Assembly: GCF_014395975.1 (NCBI RefSeq)
Contig: NZ_CP060714.1
Location: forward strand, 4,526,001 to 4,590,000
Direction of reading: 5' to 3'
Length of the DNA: 64,000 nt
Origin: Diaphorobacter ruginosibacter
Lineage (GTDB): Bacteria > Pseudomonadota > Gammaproteobacteria > Burkholderiales > Burkholderiaceae_C
Within the stretch, counting starts at the first letter, position 1; each line of letters starts with the position of its first letter. The translations under genes were made by a program, and so were the position numbers. Below, in pieces: positions 54,709 to 61,746 of the stretch. The notes under the pieces are model-generated. The model ran no database searches and was not told where the DNA came from. It saw only the letters and a program-made list of their open reading frames with translations.

Positions 54709-55590
54709 ATGACCACCGCAGCCACAGACCTCCAGACCCCCGTGCAGACCTACATGCAGGCCCCGTCGAGGCCGCGCTTCGCGCTGCCCGAGAACACCTG
54801 CGACACGCATGTCCACGTGTTCGGCCCGGTGAGCGAGTTTCCGTACGCCCCGGTGCGCGGCTTCACACCGGCGGATGCGGGCAAGGACAGGCTCTTTGCG
54901 CTGCACCGCCACCTGGGCGTCACGCGCTGCGTGATCGTGCAGTCGGCCTGCCATGGGCACGACAACACAGTGGTGGAAGACGCCATTGCCGCGGGCGCGG
55001 GCAACTACCTGGGCGTGGCGCTGGTGCCCGTGGAAGTGGGGCGTGCCGAGCTGGCGCGCCTTGCCGCTGCAGGGTTTCGGGCCGTGCGCTTCAACTTCAT
55101 GAAGCACCTGGGCACCGGCACGCCGGTGGAGGAGGTGGTGGCGCTCACGCCCGTGCTCGCGGACCTGGGCATGCACCTGCAGATCCATTTCGAGAGTGCG
55201 CTGGTGCATACGCTCGGGCTGGTGCTCCGGCAGTCCGCCTGCGAGGTGGTCATCGACCACATGGGTCGCGTCGATGCGCGCGAAGGCGTGGAGGGCCGGG
55301 ATTTCCAGGGCCTGCTGCGGCTGGTGGAGGACCCGCGCTTCTACGTGAAGGTCAGCGGCATCGACCGCATCGATGCCGCGCCACCCTACACGCAGGGCGT
55401 GGCACTGGCACGCGCGCTGGTGAGCCACGTCCCCGACCGCGTGCTGTGGGGTACGGACTGGCCGCACCCCAATCACACACACATTCCGGATGACGGCGCG
55501 CTGGTGGATGCGCTCGCCGGGTTCACGTCCGATCCCCGGCACCTCCAGGCGCTGCTGGTGGACAACCCGGCGCGGCTCTACCGCTTCTGA
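54709..55590 (+). CDS. Amidohydrolase, LigI-like (2-pyrone-4,6-dicarboxylate lactonase family)
   Basis: About 293 aa TIM-barrel hydrolase. CDTHVHVFGP near residue 31 keeps the HxH motif, with CHGHDNTVVEDAI, HLQIHFES, VVIDHMGRVD and VLWGTDWPHPN (Asp) as further active-site parts. LigI opens the lactone ring of 2-pyrone-4,6-dicarboxylate in protocatechuate degradation. Several relatives act on other lactones, so the substrate is uncertain. First gene of a five-gene rightward unit. Confidence 0.8.
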   Translation: MTTAATDLQTPVQTYMQAPSRPRFALPENTCDTHVHVFGPVSEFPYAPVRGFTPADAGKDRLFALHRHLGVTRCVIVQSACHGHDNTVVEDAIAAGAGNYLGVALVPVEVGRAELARLAAAGFRAVRFNFMKHLGTGTPVEEVVALTPVLADLGMHLQIHFESALVHTLGLVLRQSACEVVIDHMGRVDAREGVEGRDFQGLLRLVEDPRFYVKVSGIDRIDAAPPYTQGVALARALVSHVPDRVLWGTDWPHPNHTHIPDDGALVDALAGFTSDPRHLQALLVDNPARLYRF

Positions 55591-55637
55591 TATCACCCTC
55601 CTGCCTCGTTCCCCCGATTCCACGAAAGGTCGCCGCC

Positions 55638-56471
55638 ATGGCTGTATTCGATGAAAACACCCCGGTCAACCGCCAGGGCCGCCTGGGCGGCAGGGTGGCC
55701 TACGTCACGGGCGCGGGCTCGGTGGGCGCCGGCTGGGGCAATGGCCGCGCCACGGCGATCCGCTTTGCGCAGGAGGGCGCAGCGGTGTTCGGCGTCGATA
55801 TCGACCCCGCCAAGCTCGCGGAAACCGGGGACATCATCCGCAGCGCGGGTGGCACGTTCATGGCAGGGCATTGCAACGTGATGGAGCATGCCTCGATCCG
55901 CGATTCCATCCGGGCGTGCCATGCCGCCATGGGGCGCATCGACATCCTCGTGAACAACGTGGGCGGCTCCGCCAAGGGCGGCCCGGTGGAGATGGAGGAG
56001 AGCGTGTGGGATGCGCAGGTGGACTACAACCTCAAGAGCGTGTTCCTCACCTGCAAGCACGTGCTGCCGTTCATGGAGGCGCAGGGCGCGGGCAGCATCG
56101 TCAACATTTCCTCGACATCGGGTATGCGCTGGACGGGTGCGGCGCAGATCGCCTACGCATCGACCAAGGCCGGTGTGATCCAGTTCTCGCGGGTGCTGGC
56201 CGTCGAATACGCGCCGAAGAATATCCGCGTCAACACGGTCGTGCCGGGCCAGTTGCACACGCCCATGGTCGAGACGCGCCTGGCCGGCCAGCGCGCCGGA
56301 GGCGACGTTGCCGCGCTGCTGGCCCAGCGGCAGGCGCGCATCCCGCTGCCGTTCATGGGCGACGGCCGGGATACCGCCAATGCGGCGCTCTTCCTCGCCA
56401 GTGACGAATCGCGGTTCGTCACGGGAGCCGAAATCGTGGTGGACGGCGGCATGACCGTGCGCTGCGGCTGA
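55638..56471 (+). CDS. Short-chain dehydrogenase/reductase
   Basis: About 277 aa. Cofactor loop VAYVTGAGSVGAGWGNGRA near residues 20-38 is longer than the usual GxxxGxG, NNVGG near 105, and catalytic Ser in VNISSTSG, with Tyr and Lys in AYASTKAG. Ends VVDGGMTVRCG. NAD(P)-dependent oxidation of an alcohol in the same pathway as the lactonase is inferred. Confidence 0.9.
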   Translation: MAVFDENTPVNRQGRLGGRVAYVTGAGSVGAGWGNGRATAIRFAQEGAAVFGVDIDPAKLAETGDIIRSAGGTFMAGHCNVMEHASIRDSIRACHAAMGRIDILVNNVGGSAKGGPVEMEESVWDAQVDYNLKSVFLTCKHVLPFMEAQGAGSIVNISSTSGMRWTGAAQIAYASTKAGVIQFSRVLAVEYAPKNIRVNTVVPGQLHTPMVETRLAGQRAGGDVAALLAQRQARIPLPFMGDGRDTANAALFLASDESRFVTGAEIVVDGGMTVRCG

Positions 56472-56503
56472 CAGGGACCGATCCACACAGGAGACAAACC
56501 ATC

Positions 56504-57508
56504 ATGAATCGCAACACCACCACGTTCCAACCCGCCCGGCGCGCGCTGGGCCGGACGCTGACCTCGGCCATCCTGGGGGCCGCGCTGCTCGCCCCGGGCG
56601 GGGCGTTTGCCCAGGCGGACCTCACCCGCATCCTGGTGGCCTTCCCGCCAGGCGGGCCCGTGGACTTCATCGCGCGCACCCTGTCGCAGCAGCTCTCCAG
56701 GGAGCTCGGCCACAACGTCATCGTGGAAAACAAGCCCGGTGCGAACGGTGCGATCGCCGCCGATACCGTGATCCGCGCCACGCCCGACGGCAAGACCCTG
56801 TGGCTGACCAGCGTGGGCGCGGTCTCGATCAATCCCGGCCTGTATCCCAAGCTCGGCTACAAGCCGGCGACCGACCTGGCGCCGGTGTCGCTGGTCGTCA
56901 ACAACGTGGAGATGCTGGTGGTCAACCCGCAGGCCAGCTACAAGAGCCCGGTGGATTTCGTCAATGCCGCCAGGCTCAGCAAGAACAAGCCGCTGACCAT
57001 GGCATCGTCCGGCACCGGCAGCGTGCCGCATCTCGCGGCGATGCTGCTCAACGAATCCGCGGGAACCAACCTGCTGCACGTTCCCTACAAGGGGGCAGCG
57101 CCGGCCATCTCGGACGTCATGGCGGGGCATGTGGACGGCTTCTTCGGCGATATTCCAGGGCTGGTCGGCGGCATCGACGGCGGCAAGCTCAAGCCCCTCG
57201 GCATTGCCGCATCCAGGCGCAATGCGCGCTATCCCAACGTGCCCACGTTCGAGGAGCTGGGCATCAAGGGCGTGGACTCGAACAACTGGTACGCGGTGTT
57301 CGCGCCCAAGGGCACATCGGCGGAGATCACGGCAAAGCTGAGCCGGGCCATTCACGATGCACTCAACACCCCCGAGGTGAAGGCCAAGATCGAGGCCTCG
57401 GGCGCCGAAGTCGTCGGCTCCACGCCGCAGGAGCTCAGCAGGCAGATGGCAGCGGACACAGCCAAATGGGCCGCGGTCATCCGCCGCAACAACATCACAC
57501 CTGATTGA
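56504..57508 (+). CDS. Bug/TctC-family binding protein
   Basis: About 334 aa. Signal peptide ending LLAPGGAFAQA. RILVAFPPGGPVDFIAR, NVIVENKPGANGAIAAD, LLHVPYKGAAPAISDVM. Third orphan Bug protein in 8 kb, here embedded in the lactonase-SDR operon and so probably binds its aromatic or dicarboxylic substrate. Confidence 0.9.
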   Translation: MNRNTTTFQPARRALGRTLTSAILGAALLAPGGAFAQADLTRILVAFPPGGPVDFIARTLSQQLSRELGHNVIVENKPGANGAIAADTVIRATPDGKTLWLTSVGAVSINPGLYPKLGYKPATDLAPVSLVVNNVEMLVVNPQASYKSPVDFVNAARLSKNKPLTMASSGTGSVPHLAAMLLNESAGTNLLHVPYKGAAPAISDVMAGHVDGFFGDIPGLVGGIDGGKLKPLGIAASRRNARYPNVPTFEELGIKGVDSNNWYAVFAPKGTSAEITAKLSRAIHDALNTPEVKAKIEASGAEVVGSTPQELSRQMAADTAKWAAVIRRNNITPD

Positions 57509-57530
57509 ATTGAATGACAAGGGAACTCCG

Positions 57531-58049
57531 ATGAGAATCCAACCCATTGTTCCGGGCACGCGCAGCGAACTGGTCGGGATAGAGCAGCAGATCCTGGCGG
57601 AACGCGGCCGCATCTCCCCGCTGTACCAGGTGCTGCTGCACAGCCCGGCCATCGCCAGGGGCTGGGAGCAGATGCTGTCGGCGGTGCGCAACTACAGCAG
57701 CATCGATGCGGGCATCCGGGAACTCGTGATCCTGCGTGTCGCGATGCTCAACAGCGCCGCCTATGAATTCGAGGCCCATGTGCCCCATGCACTCAAGGCC
57801 GGCGTGTCGCAGGAGGCCATCGATGCCACGCGACATCTGGGCACGGCGCAGAGCGCACACTGGAACGCCGCGCAGCAACTGGCCATCGAGGCGACCGATG
57901 CGCTGACGCGCGGTGCCGATGTGCCGGAACCCCTGTTTGCCCGTGTGGCGGCACAGTTCAGCGAACAGGAGCAGGTGGAATTCTTCGCCACGGTGGGGGC
58001 ATACAACATGGTGTCGCGCTTCCTCAACGCGTTCCAGATCGGGCATTGA
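57531..58049 (+). CDS. Carboxymuconolactone decarboxylase (AhpD-like) family protein
   Basis: About 172 aa helical protein. SIDAGIRELVILRVAMLNSAAYEFEAHVPHALKAGVS carries the family signature, with Glu and His but no CxxC, so it is not a peroxidase of the AhpD type. AAGGGA upstream favours ATG 57531 over an in-frame TTG at 57510. Role in ring-cleavage product turnover is inferred from context. Confidence 0.8.
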   Translation: MRIQPIVPGTRSELVGIEQQILAERGRISPLYQVLLHSPAIARGWEQMLSAVRNYSSIDAGIRELVILRVAMLNSAAYEFEAHVPHALKAGVSQEAIDATRHLGTAQSAHWNAAQQLAIEATDALTRGADVPEPLFARVAAQFSEQEQVEFFATVGAYNMVSRFLNAFQIGH

Positions 58050-58051
58050 AG

Positions 58052-58690
58052 ATGGCAGAGATGGTTTTGAACGACGCATCGCCGGCCACGGTGCACGCCC
58101 TGCTGCTGCAAGTGCCGTTCACATCGGCGGAATCGGCGCTGGAAGAGGCACGCCATGCGGAGTCGACGCTGCGCGATGCGGGCTTCGCACAGGCTCCCCG
58201 ACTGCTGCGCGTGGCCCATCAATCGCCGGCGGGCAGCTATGTGTACTTCGTCTTCGATGAGGCCGTCGTGCTGGATGCCGCGGCCGTGCGGGAAGCGGAG
58301 CGCAGGCTGCGGCAAGGCGGCGATTCCCTGGCACGGTGCCGGCTTTCCCGACTGCAGCTCGTGCTGCACCGCGACGGCCCATCGATCGCCTCGCATGCCC
58401 CCGTCCACTACGTCGTCGAGATGGACCCGGAGGAGGGTTGGCGGGAAGAGCTGTTCCGCTGGTACAACGAGGAGCACCTCCCGGGCCTTGCCTCCGTGGA
58501 GGGCACCGTGCGTGCCGACCGCTACCTCAACCTGGACCACGGTCCGCTGTCGCTCGCCTGCTATGACCTGGTCGGCGAAGCCGTCATGGGCTGCCCCGAC
58601 TGGCTCGCGGTGCGTGGCACCGACTGGAGCTCCCGGGTGCGGCCGCATTTCACGAACACGAAGCGGACGATGTTCGCGAAATTGAAATAG
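58052..58690 (+). CDS. Conserved hypothetical protein (possible dimeric alpha-beta barrel)
   Basis: About 212 aa. The second half (EELFRWYNEEHLPGL, SVEGTVRADRYLNL, SLACYDLVGEAV) resembles EthD- or DUF4286-type ferredoxin-like domains, and the first half (VYFVFDEAVVLDAA) may be a degenerate repeat. It starts 2 nt after the preceding stop, so it belongs to the lactonase operon. Its 3' end overlaps rtcA by 41 nt. No function is assigned. Confidence 0.6.
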   Translation: MAEMVLNDASPATVHALLLQVPFTSAESALEEARHAESTLRDAGFAQAPRLLRVAHQSPAGSYVYFVFDEAVVLDAAAVREAERRLRQGGDSLARCRLSRLQLVLHRDGPSIASHAPVHYVVEMDPEEGWREELFRWYNEEHLPGLASVEGTVRADRYLNLDHGPLSLACYDLVGEAVMGCPDWLAVRGTDWSSRVRPHFTNTKRTMFAKLK

Positions 58691-59750
58691 CGCTGGCTCC
58701 ACCGGGCCGCACCAGCACCTCGTAGCAGCCTGCGTCGCCAGCCGAGCGCATCACGTCGATGCGCACCGGCAGGAACTGCTCGATCACCTCGAAGTTCGTG
58801 CGCGCATGCTGCGTGAGCGGGCTGCAGGTGTAGCGCGCAGCGCGGCCTGTGCGGTGCACGGCGAGTGCCAGGGGCAGGGCCCATTGGTCGCCCAGGTAAG
58901 GGCCCACGGCGGACTCGGCGGCGAGGTACTTGCGCACCTCGCCCGCGAGCGAGCGGGCGACCTGCTCGGAGCTCACGCCACGCTCGCCCAGGCGCGTGAA
59001 CACCTCGCAGACGTTGGCGTATTCCAGGATGGCCATGAGCGCGTTGCCGGGGCCTTCGTCCTGGCGCGTGTCGCCGTGCCGCATCTGCGTCTCGTCCCAA
59101 TGGAGCTGCTGGCGCAGCTCTTCCAGCTCACGCCGCGCGATGGAGCGAGGGATGGCGGCGCACAGGCATTCCGCATAGCTGGCGCGCCGCTCGCCACGGT
59201 CCACCAGGTCAAAGGGCGAGAGCGTATCGGCGGCGGGGCTGATCTCGGCCTCGATCACGCCTCCACCAGCGGGGTAGAAGCCATGCCGCTTGAGCCTGAG
59301 TTGCACGGGCGCGCCCAGGCGGCGCATCAGCGGCGCATAGCTCAGGTCGAGAAAATGGAAGGGCGGCGCCATCGGGTTGTGGGTACCTCCCTTGATCACG
59401 ACGCGGCTCACGCCGTCGCCGAACAGCAGTGCCGGCCAGATGGTCTGCAGCACCAGCGTGCTGCTGCCCGCCGAGCCGATGACGAATTCGTAGTCGCCGG
59501 AGCGCAGCGCGCCTGGCGTGAACGCCAGACGCTGCGAGTTGAGCTCGGCGCCTTCAGCCTGTGCGCCCGAGATCTCCGATGCTGCGTTCACGCAGGTCAG
59601 GTGCTGGCGCATGAGGCCCGGCTTTGCGCGCCTGGCGCGAATGTTGTTCAGGACGAAAGGCCGGCCGGTAACGATGGAGAGCGCCAGCGATGTCCGCAGG
59701 ATCTGTCCACCGCCCTCGCCGGTGGAGCCGTCTATGTGGATGAGGTCCAT
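58650..59750 (-). CDS. rtcA: RNA 3'-terminal phosphate cyclase RtcA
   Basis: About 366 aa. IDGSTGEGGGQILRTSLAL near residue 6, QLRLKRHGFYPAGGGVIEAEI (family signature) and the His-containing SPLTQHARTNFEVIEQFLPV with the adenylylated His expected here. Makes 2',3'-cyclic phosphate at RNA ends with ATP, giving substrates for RtcB. AGAGG 8 nt before the ATG. It follows rtcB by 77 nt in the RNA-repair operon. The C-terminal end is some 25 residues longer than the E. coli protein and overlaps the opposing gene. Confidence 0.94.
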   Translation of the reverse strand: MDLIHIDGSTGEGGGQILRTSLALSIVTGRPFVLNNIRARRAKPGLMRQHLTCVNAASEISGAQAEGAELNSQRLAFTPGALRSGDYEFVIGSAGSSTLVLQTIWPALLFGDGVSRVVIKGGTHNPMAPPFHFLDLSYAPLMRRLGAPVQLRLKRHGFYPAGGGVIEAEISPAADTLSPFDLVDRGERRASYAECLCAAIPRSIARRELEELRQQLHWDETQMRHGDTRQDEGPGNALMAILEYANVCEVFTRLGERGVSSEQVARSLAGEVRKYLAAESAVGPYLGDQWALPLALAVHRTGRAARYTCSPLTQHARTNFEVIEQFLPVRIDVMRSAGDAGCYEVLVRPGGASAISISRTSSASCS

Positions 59751-59827
59751 GGTCTTGTCCTCTCTTTCTTTTGTATATGCTTGTTCATCGGCCTGCAGGG
59801 GCAGGCCGTTCTGAGACCATCTCCGCT

Positions 59828-61063
59828 TCAACCCTTCACGCAGACCACCTGCTTCAGGGTATGGACCACTTCCACCAGGTCCTGCTGTGCGGCCATCACC
59901 GCGTCGATGTCCTTGTAGGCCATGGGGATCTCGTCGATCACGTCCGCGTCCTTCCGGCATTCCACGCCCTCGGTGGCCTTGATCTGGTCGGCCACGGTGA
60001 ACAGCTTCTTCGCCTTGGTCCGGCTCATCACCCGGCCCGCGCCGTGGCTGCAGCTCTCGAAGCTCTCAGGGTTTCCAAGGCCGCGAACGATGTAGCTTCG
60101 TGCGCCCATGCTTCCGGGGATGATTCCCATCTCGCCGCGCTTGGCGCTCACCGCGCCTTTTCGGGTCACGAACACGTCCTCACCGAAGTGGTGTTCCTTC
60201 TGCACATAGTTGTGGTGGCAATTCACCGCTTCCACATGCGACTCGAACGGCTTGGCGATCACCTTGCGCACGGCGGCGATCAGGTTGGTCATCATCACTT
60301 CGCGGTTCTTCATCGCGAACTTCTGTGCCCAGGACACACCACGTACGTAGTCTCCGAAGTACTGCGCGCCTTCCTCGAAATACGCCAGATCCTTATCGGG
60401 CAGGTTGCGCATGTTGCGCTCCGCGTCCTTCTTGGCCAGCTCGATGAAATGGTTGCCGATGGCATTACCCACCCCACGCGAACCCGAGTGCAGCATGAAC
60501 CACACGAAGTCGTTCTGGTCCAGGCAGACTTCCACGAAGTGGTTTCCGGAACCCAGCGTTCCCAGATGCTTGTGGTTGTTGGTGTTCTTCAGGCGTGGAT
60601 GCAGTTCCGCCAACTGGTTGAATTCATCCACCAGGCCAGCCCACGCCTGGTCCACCGCTTCGGGCGGTGTATCCCAGGCACCGGGGTCGCGCCCGCGATG
60701 CTTCGGTGCAAAGCCATGGGGAATCGCACGTTCGATCGCGGAGCGCAGCCGCGCGAGGTTATCGGGCAGATCGGTGGCGCGCAGCGTGGTCTTGGCGGCC
60801 ATCATTCCGCATCCGATATCCACACCCACGGCCGCCGGAATGATCGCCTTGATCGTGGGAATCACCGAGCCGATGGTGGCGCCAACTCCCAGGTGCACGT
60901 CGGGCATCGCCGCGATGTGCTTGAACACGATGGGCAGGCGCGACGTGTTGACCAGCTGGTTGCGCGCCTCGTCTTCCACCGGCACACCCTTGGTCCACAT
61001 CTTGATGGGGACACCGTTGGGCACTTGTGCCACGTTGTAGTTCAGTTCTTTATCGTCAGACAT
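59828..61063 (-). CDS. rtcB: RNA ligase RtcB
   Basis: About 411 aa. MPDVHLGVGATIGSVI, the Mn-ligand Cys in VGVDIGCGM, GSGNHFVEV, LHSGSRGVG and the guanylylated His in SCSHGAGRVMSR near residue 340. Joins 2',3'-cyclic-phosphate or 3'-phosphate ends to 5'-OH ends using GTP. It starts 36 nt after the last Y RNA gene, so Y RNAs are processed from, or transcribed through into, the rtcBA message. Confidence 0.95.
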   Translation of the reverse strand: MSDDKELNYNVAQVPNGVPIKMWTKGVPVEDEARNQLVNTSRLPIVFKHIAAMPDVHLGVGATIGSVIPTIKAIIPAAVGVDIGCGMMAAKTTLRATDLPDNLARLRSAIERAIPHGFAPKHRGRDPGAWDTPPEAVDQAWAGLVDEFNQLAELHPRLKNTNNHKHLGTLGSGNHFVEVCLDQNDFVWFMLHSGSRGVGNAIGNHFIELAKKDAERNMRNLPDKDLAYFEEGAQYFGDYVRGVSWAQKFAMKNREVMMTNLIAAVRKVIAKPFESHVEAVNCHHNYVQKEHHFGEDVFVTRKGAVSAKRGEMGIIPGSMGARSYIVRGLGNPESFESCSHGAGRVMSRTKAKKLFTVADQIKATEGVECRKDADVIDEIPMAYKDIDAVMAAQQDLVEVVHTLKQVVCVKG

Positions 61064-61099
61064 TTTCTGTTCTCTTTCTTCGTTCGACTGTGTCGGGAT

Positions 61100-61239
61100 G
61101 AATGCCCCGCCGCGACAAGGAGGGGTGAAATATTCGTGCTCTACCGGGCTGAGCTACGGTCTCTCGACCGGCGGGATTCGAACCCGCGACCACGAGCATC
61201 CAAAGCTGTAATTCCACCTGCATTCGCAGCAAGGCATTC
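61100..61239 (-). ncRNA. Y RNA 4 (YrlA type, permuted tRNA-like domain with GAGA-capped acceptor)
   Basis: About 140 nt. The outer stem pairs 61224-61239 with 61100-61115 over 16 bp with three G-U pairs. The Ro-core motif CGAATGC / CTTGTCG follows, then an 8-bp stem (GGTGGAAT/ATTTCACC). The end domain reads in permuted tRNA order: variable loop TGGTC, T arm GCGGG-TTCGAAT-CCCGC (61171-61187), acceptor CGGTC-GAGA-GACCG (61157-61170), TA, D arm GCTC-AGCCCGGTA-GAGC (61138-61154). TCG/CGA closes it as a short anticodon-type stem. T-loop and GG-containing D-loop invariants are kept. It should be bound by Rsr through the core. Confidence 0.9.
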
Positions 61240-61323
61240 AAAACTGTCTTTCTCGGTCTTCTTATCCTGGCCGGTACGCCCATGTGTCGCATCCGGCAGT
61301 TTTTCTTGTTGAGGTGAATGGCC

Positions 61324-61470
61324 GCCAGGCATCGACAAGGGACGGTGAAACATGTGCTTTCCGGTGCTCTGCCAGGCTGAGCCAACGCCGCCCTCTGCTG
61401 AAGGTGGTGTGCGGGATTCGAACCCGCGACCTCCGGATTAATGTAGTTCCACCAGCATTCGACGCCTGGC
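61324..61470 (-). ncRNA. Y RNA 3 (YrlA type, permuted tRNA-like domain)
   Basis: About 147 nt. Outer stem 61459-61470 with 61324-61335, 12 bp with one G-U. Core stem GGTGGAAC (61446-61453) / GTTTCACC (61344-61351). The tRNA-like part has CCGG/CCGG as anticodon-type stem, variable loop AGGTC, T arm GCGGG-TTCGAAT-CCCGC (61411-61427) and D arm GCTC-AGCCTGGCA-GAGC (61366-61382). The acceptor halves ACACCACC and GGGCGGCGT face each other through a longer loop and leave two C-A mismatches. Confidence 0.88.
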
Positions 61471-61494
61471 TTCCAAAACTCGGCAATATGCAAT

Positions 61495-61601
61495 GAAGCT
61501 CACGCGACAAGGGGTAGCAAGACATCGCCATGTCCGGTTGCCCGGCTGAGGAGTCGAACCTCGGCATCCAATGTAGTCCTGCAAGCATTCGCATTTGCTT
61601 C
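61495..61601 (-). ncRNA. Y RNA 2 (reduced tRNA-like domain)
   Basis: About 107 nt. Outer stem 61589-61601 with 61495-61507 (5 bp, a 2x2 internal loop, 6 bp). Core stem GCAGGAC/GTCTTGC. The end domain keeps a T arm GAGG-TTCGACT-CCTC (61548-61562) and a capped minihelix CCGG-GCAA-CCGG (61534-61545, GNRA loop). It has no D arm. The CGAATGC and CTTGTCG core motifs are intact. Confidence 0.82.
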
Positions 61602-61658
61602 AAACTCGTTTCCAACCTTCTTTCCGATCGTTGTTCCAAGGAGGGGGCTGGGACACCC

Positions 61659-61728
61659 GCCGCCGGCGACAAGAAGTGGATGAGACGTTACAGATTTGGA
61701 TGTAGTCCCATCGGCATTCGCCGGCAGC
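61659..61728 (-). ncRNA. Y RNA 1 (minimal Y RNA without tRNA-like domain)
   Basis: About 70 nt, beginning 18 nt after the rsr stop. Outer stem GCTGCCGGCGA/TCGCCGGCGGC (61718-61728 with 61659-61669), 11 bp with one G-U. Core motifs GCGAATGCC and CTTCTTGTCGCC. Inner stem GATGGGAC/GTCTCATC of 8 bp with one G-U (61705-61712 with 61679-61686). The remaining loop of about 18 nt has no T or D arm. Confidence 0.82.
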
Positions 61729-61746
61729 AAGTGTTCACTCAACCCC

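Noticed and set aside
61411..61427. Canonical tRNA gene on the minus strand (GGTTCGAATCC T arm)
   Set aside because: The acceptor halves lie inside the unit in permuted order and there is no anticodon loop. The flanks form a Y RNA outer stem. The same holds for 61171-61187.
61056..61493. ORFs of 60-145 aa across the Y RNA array, on both strands
   Set aside because: They run through conserved RNA stems with G-U compensations, have no ribosome sites and resemble no protein.
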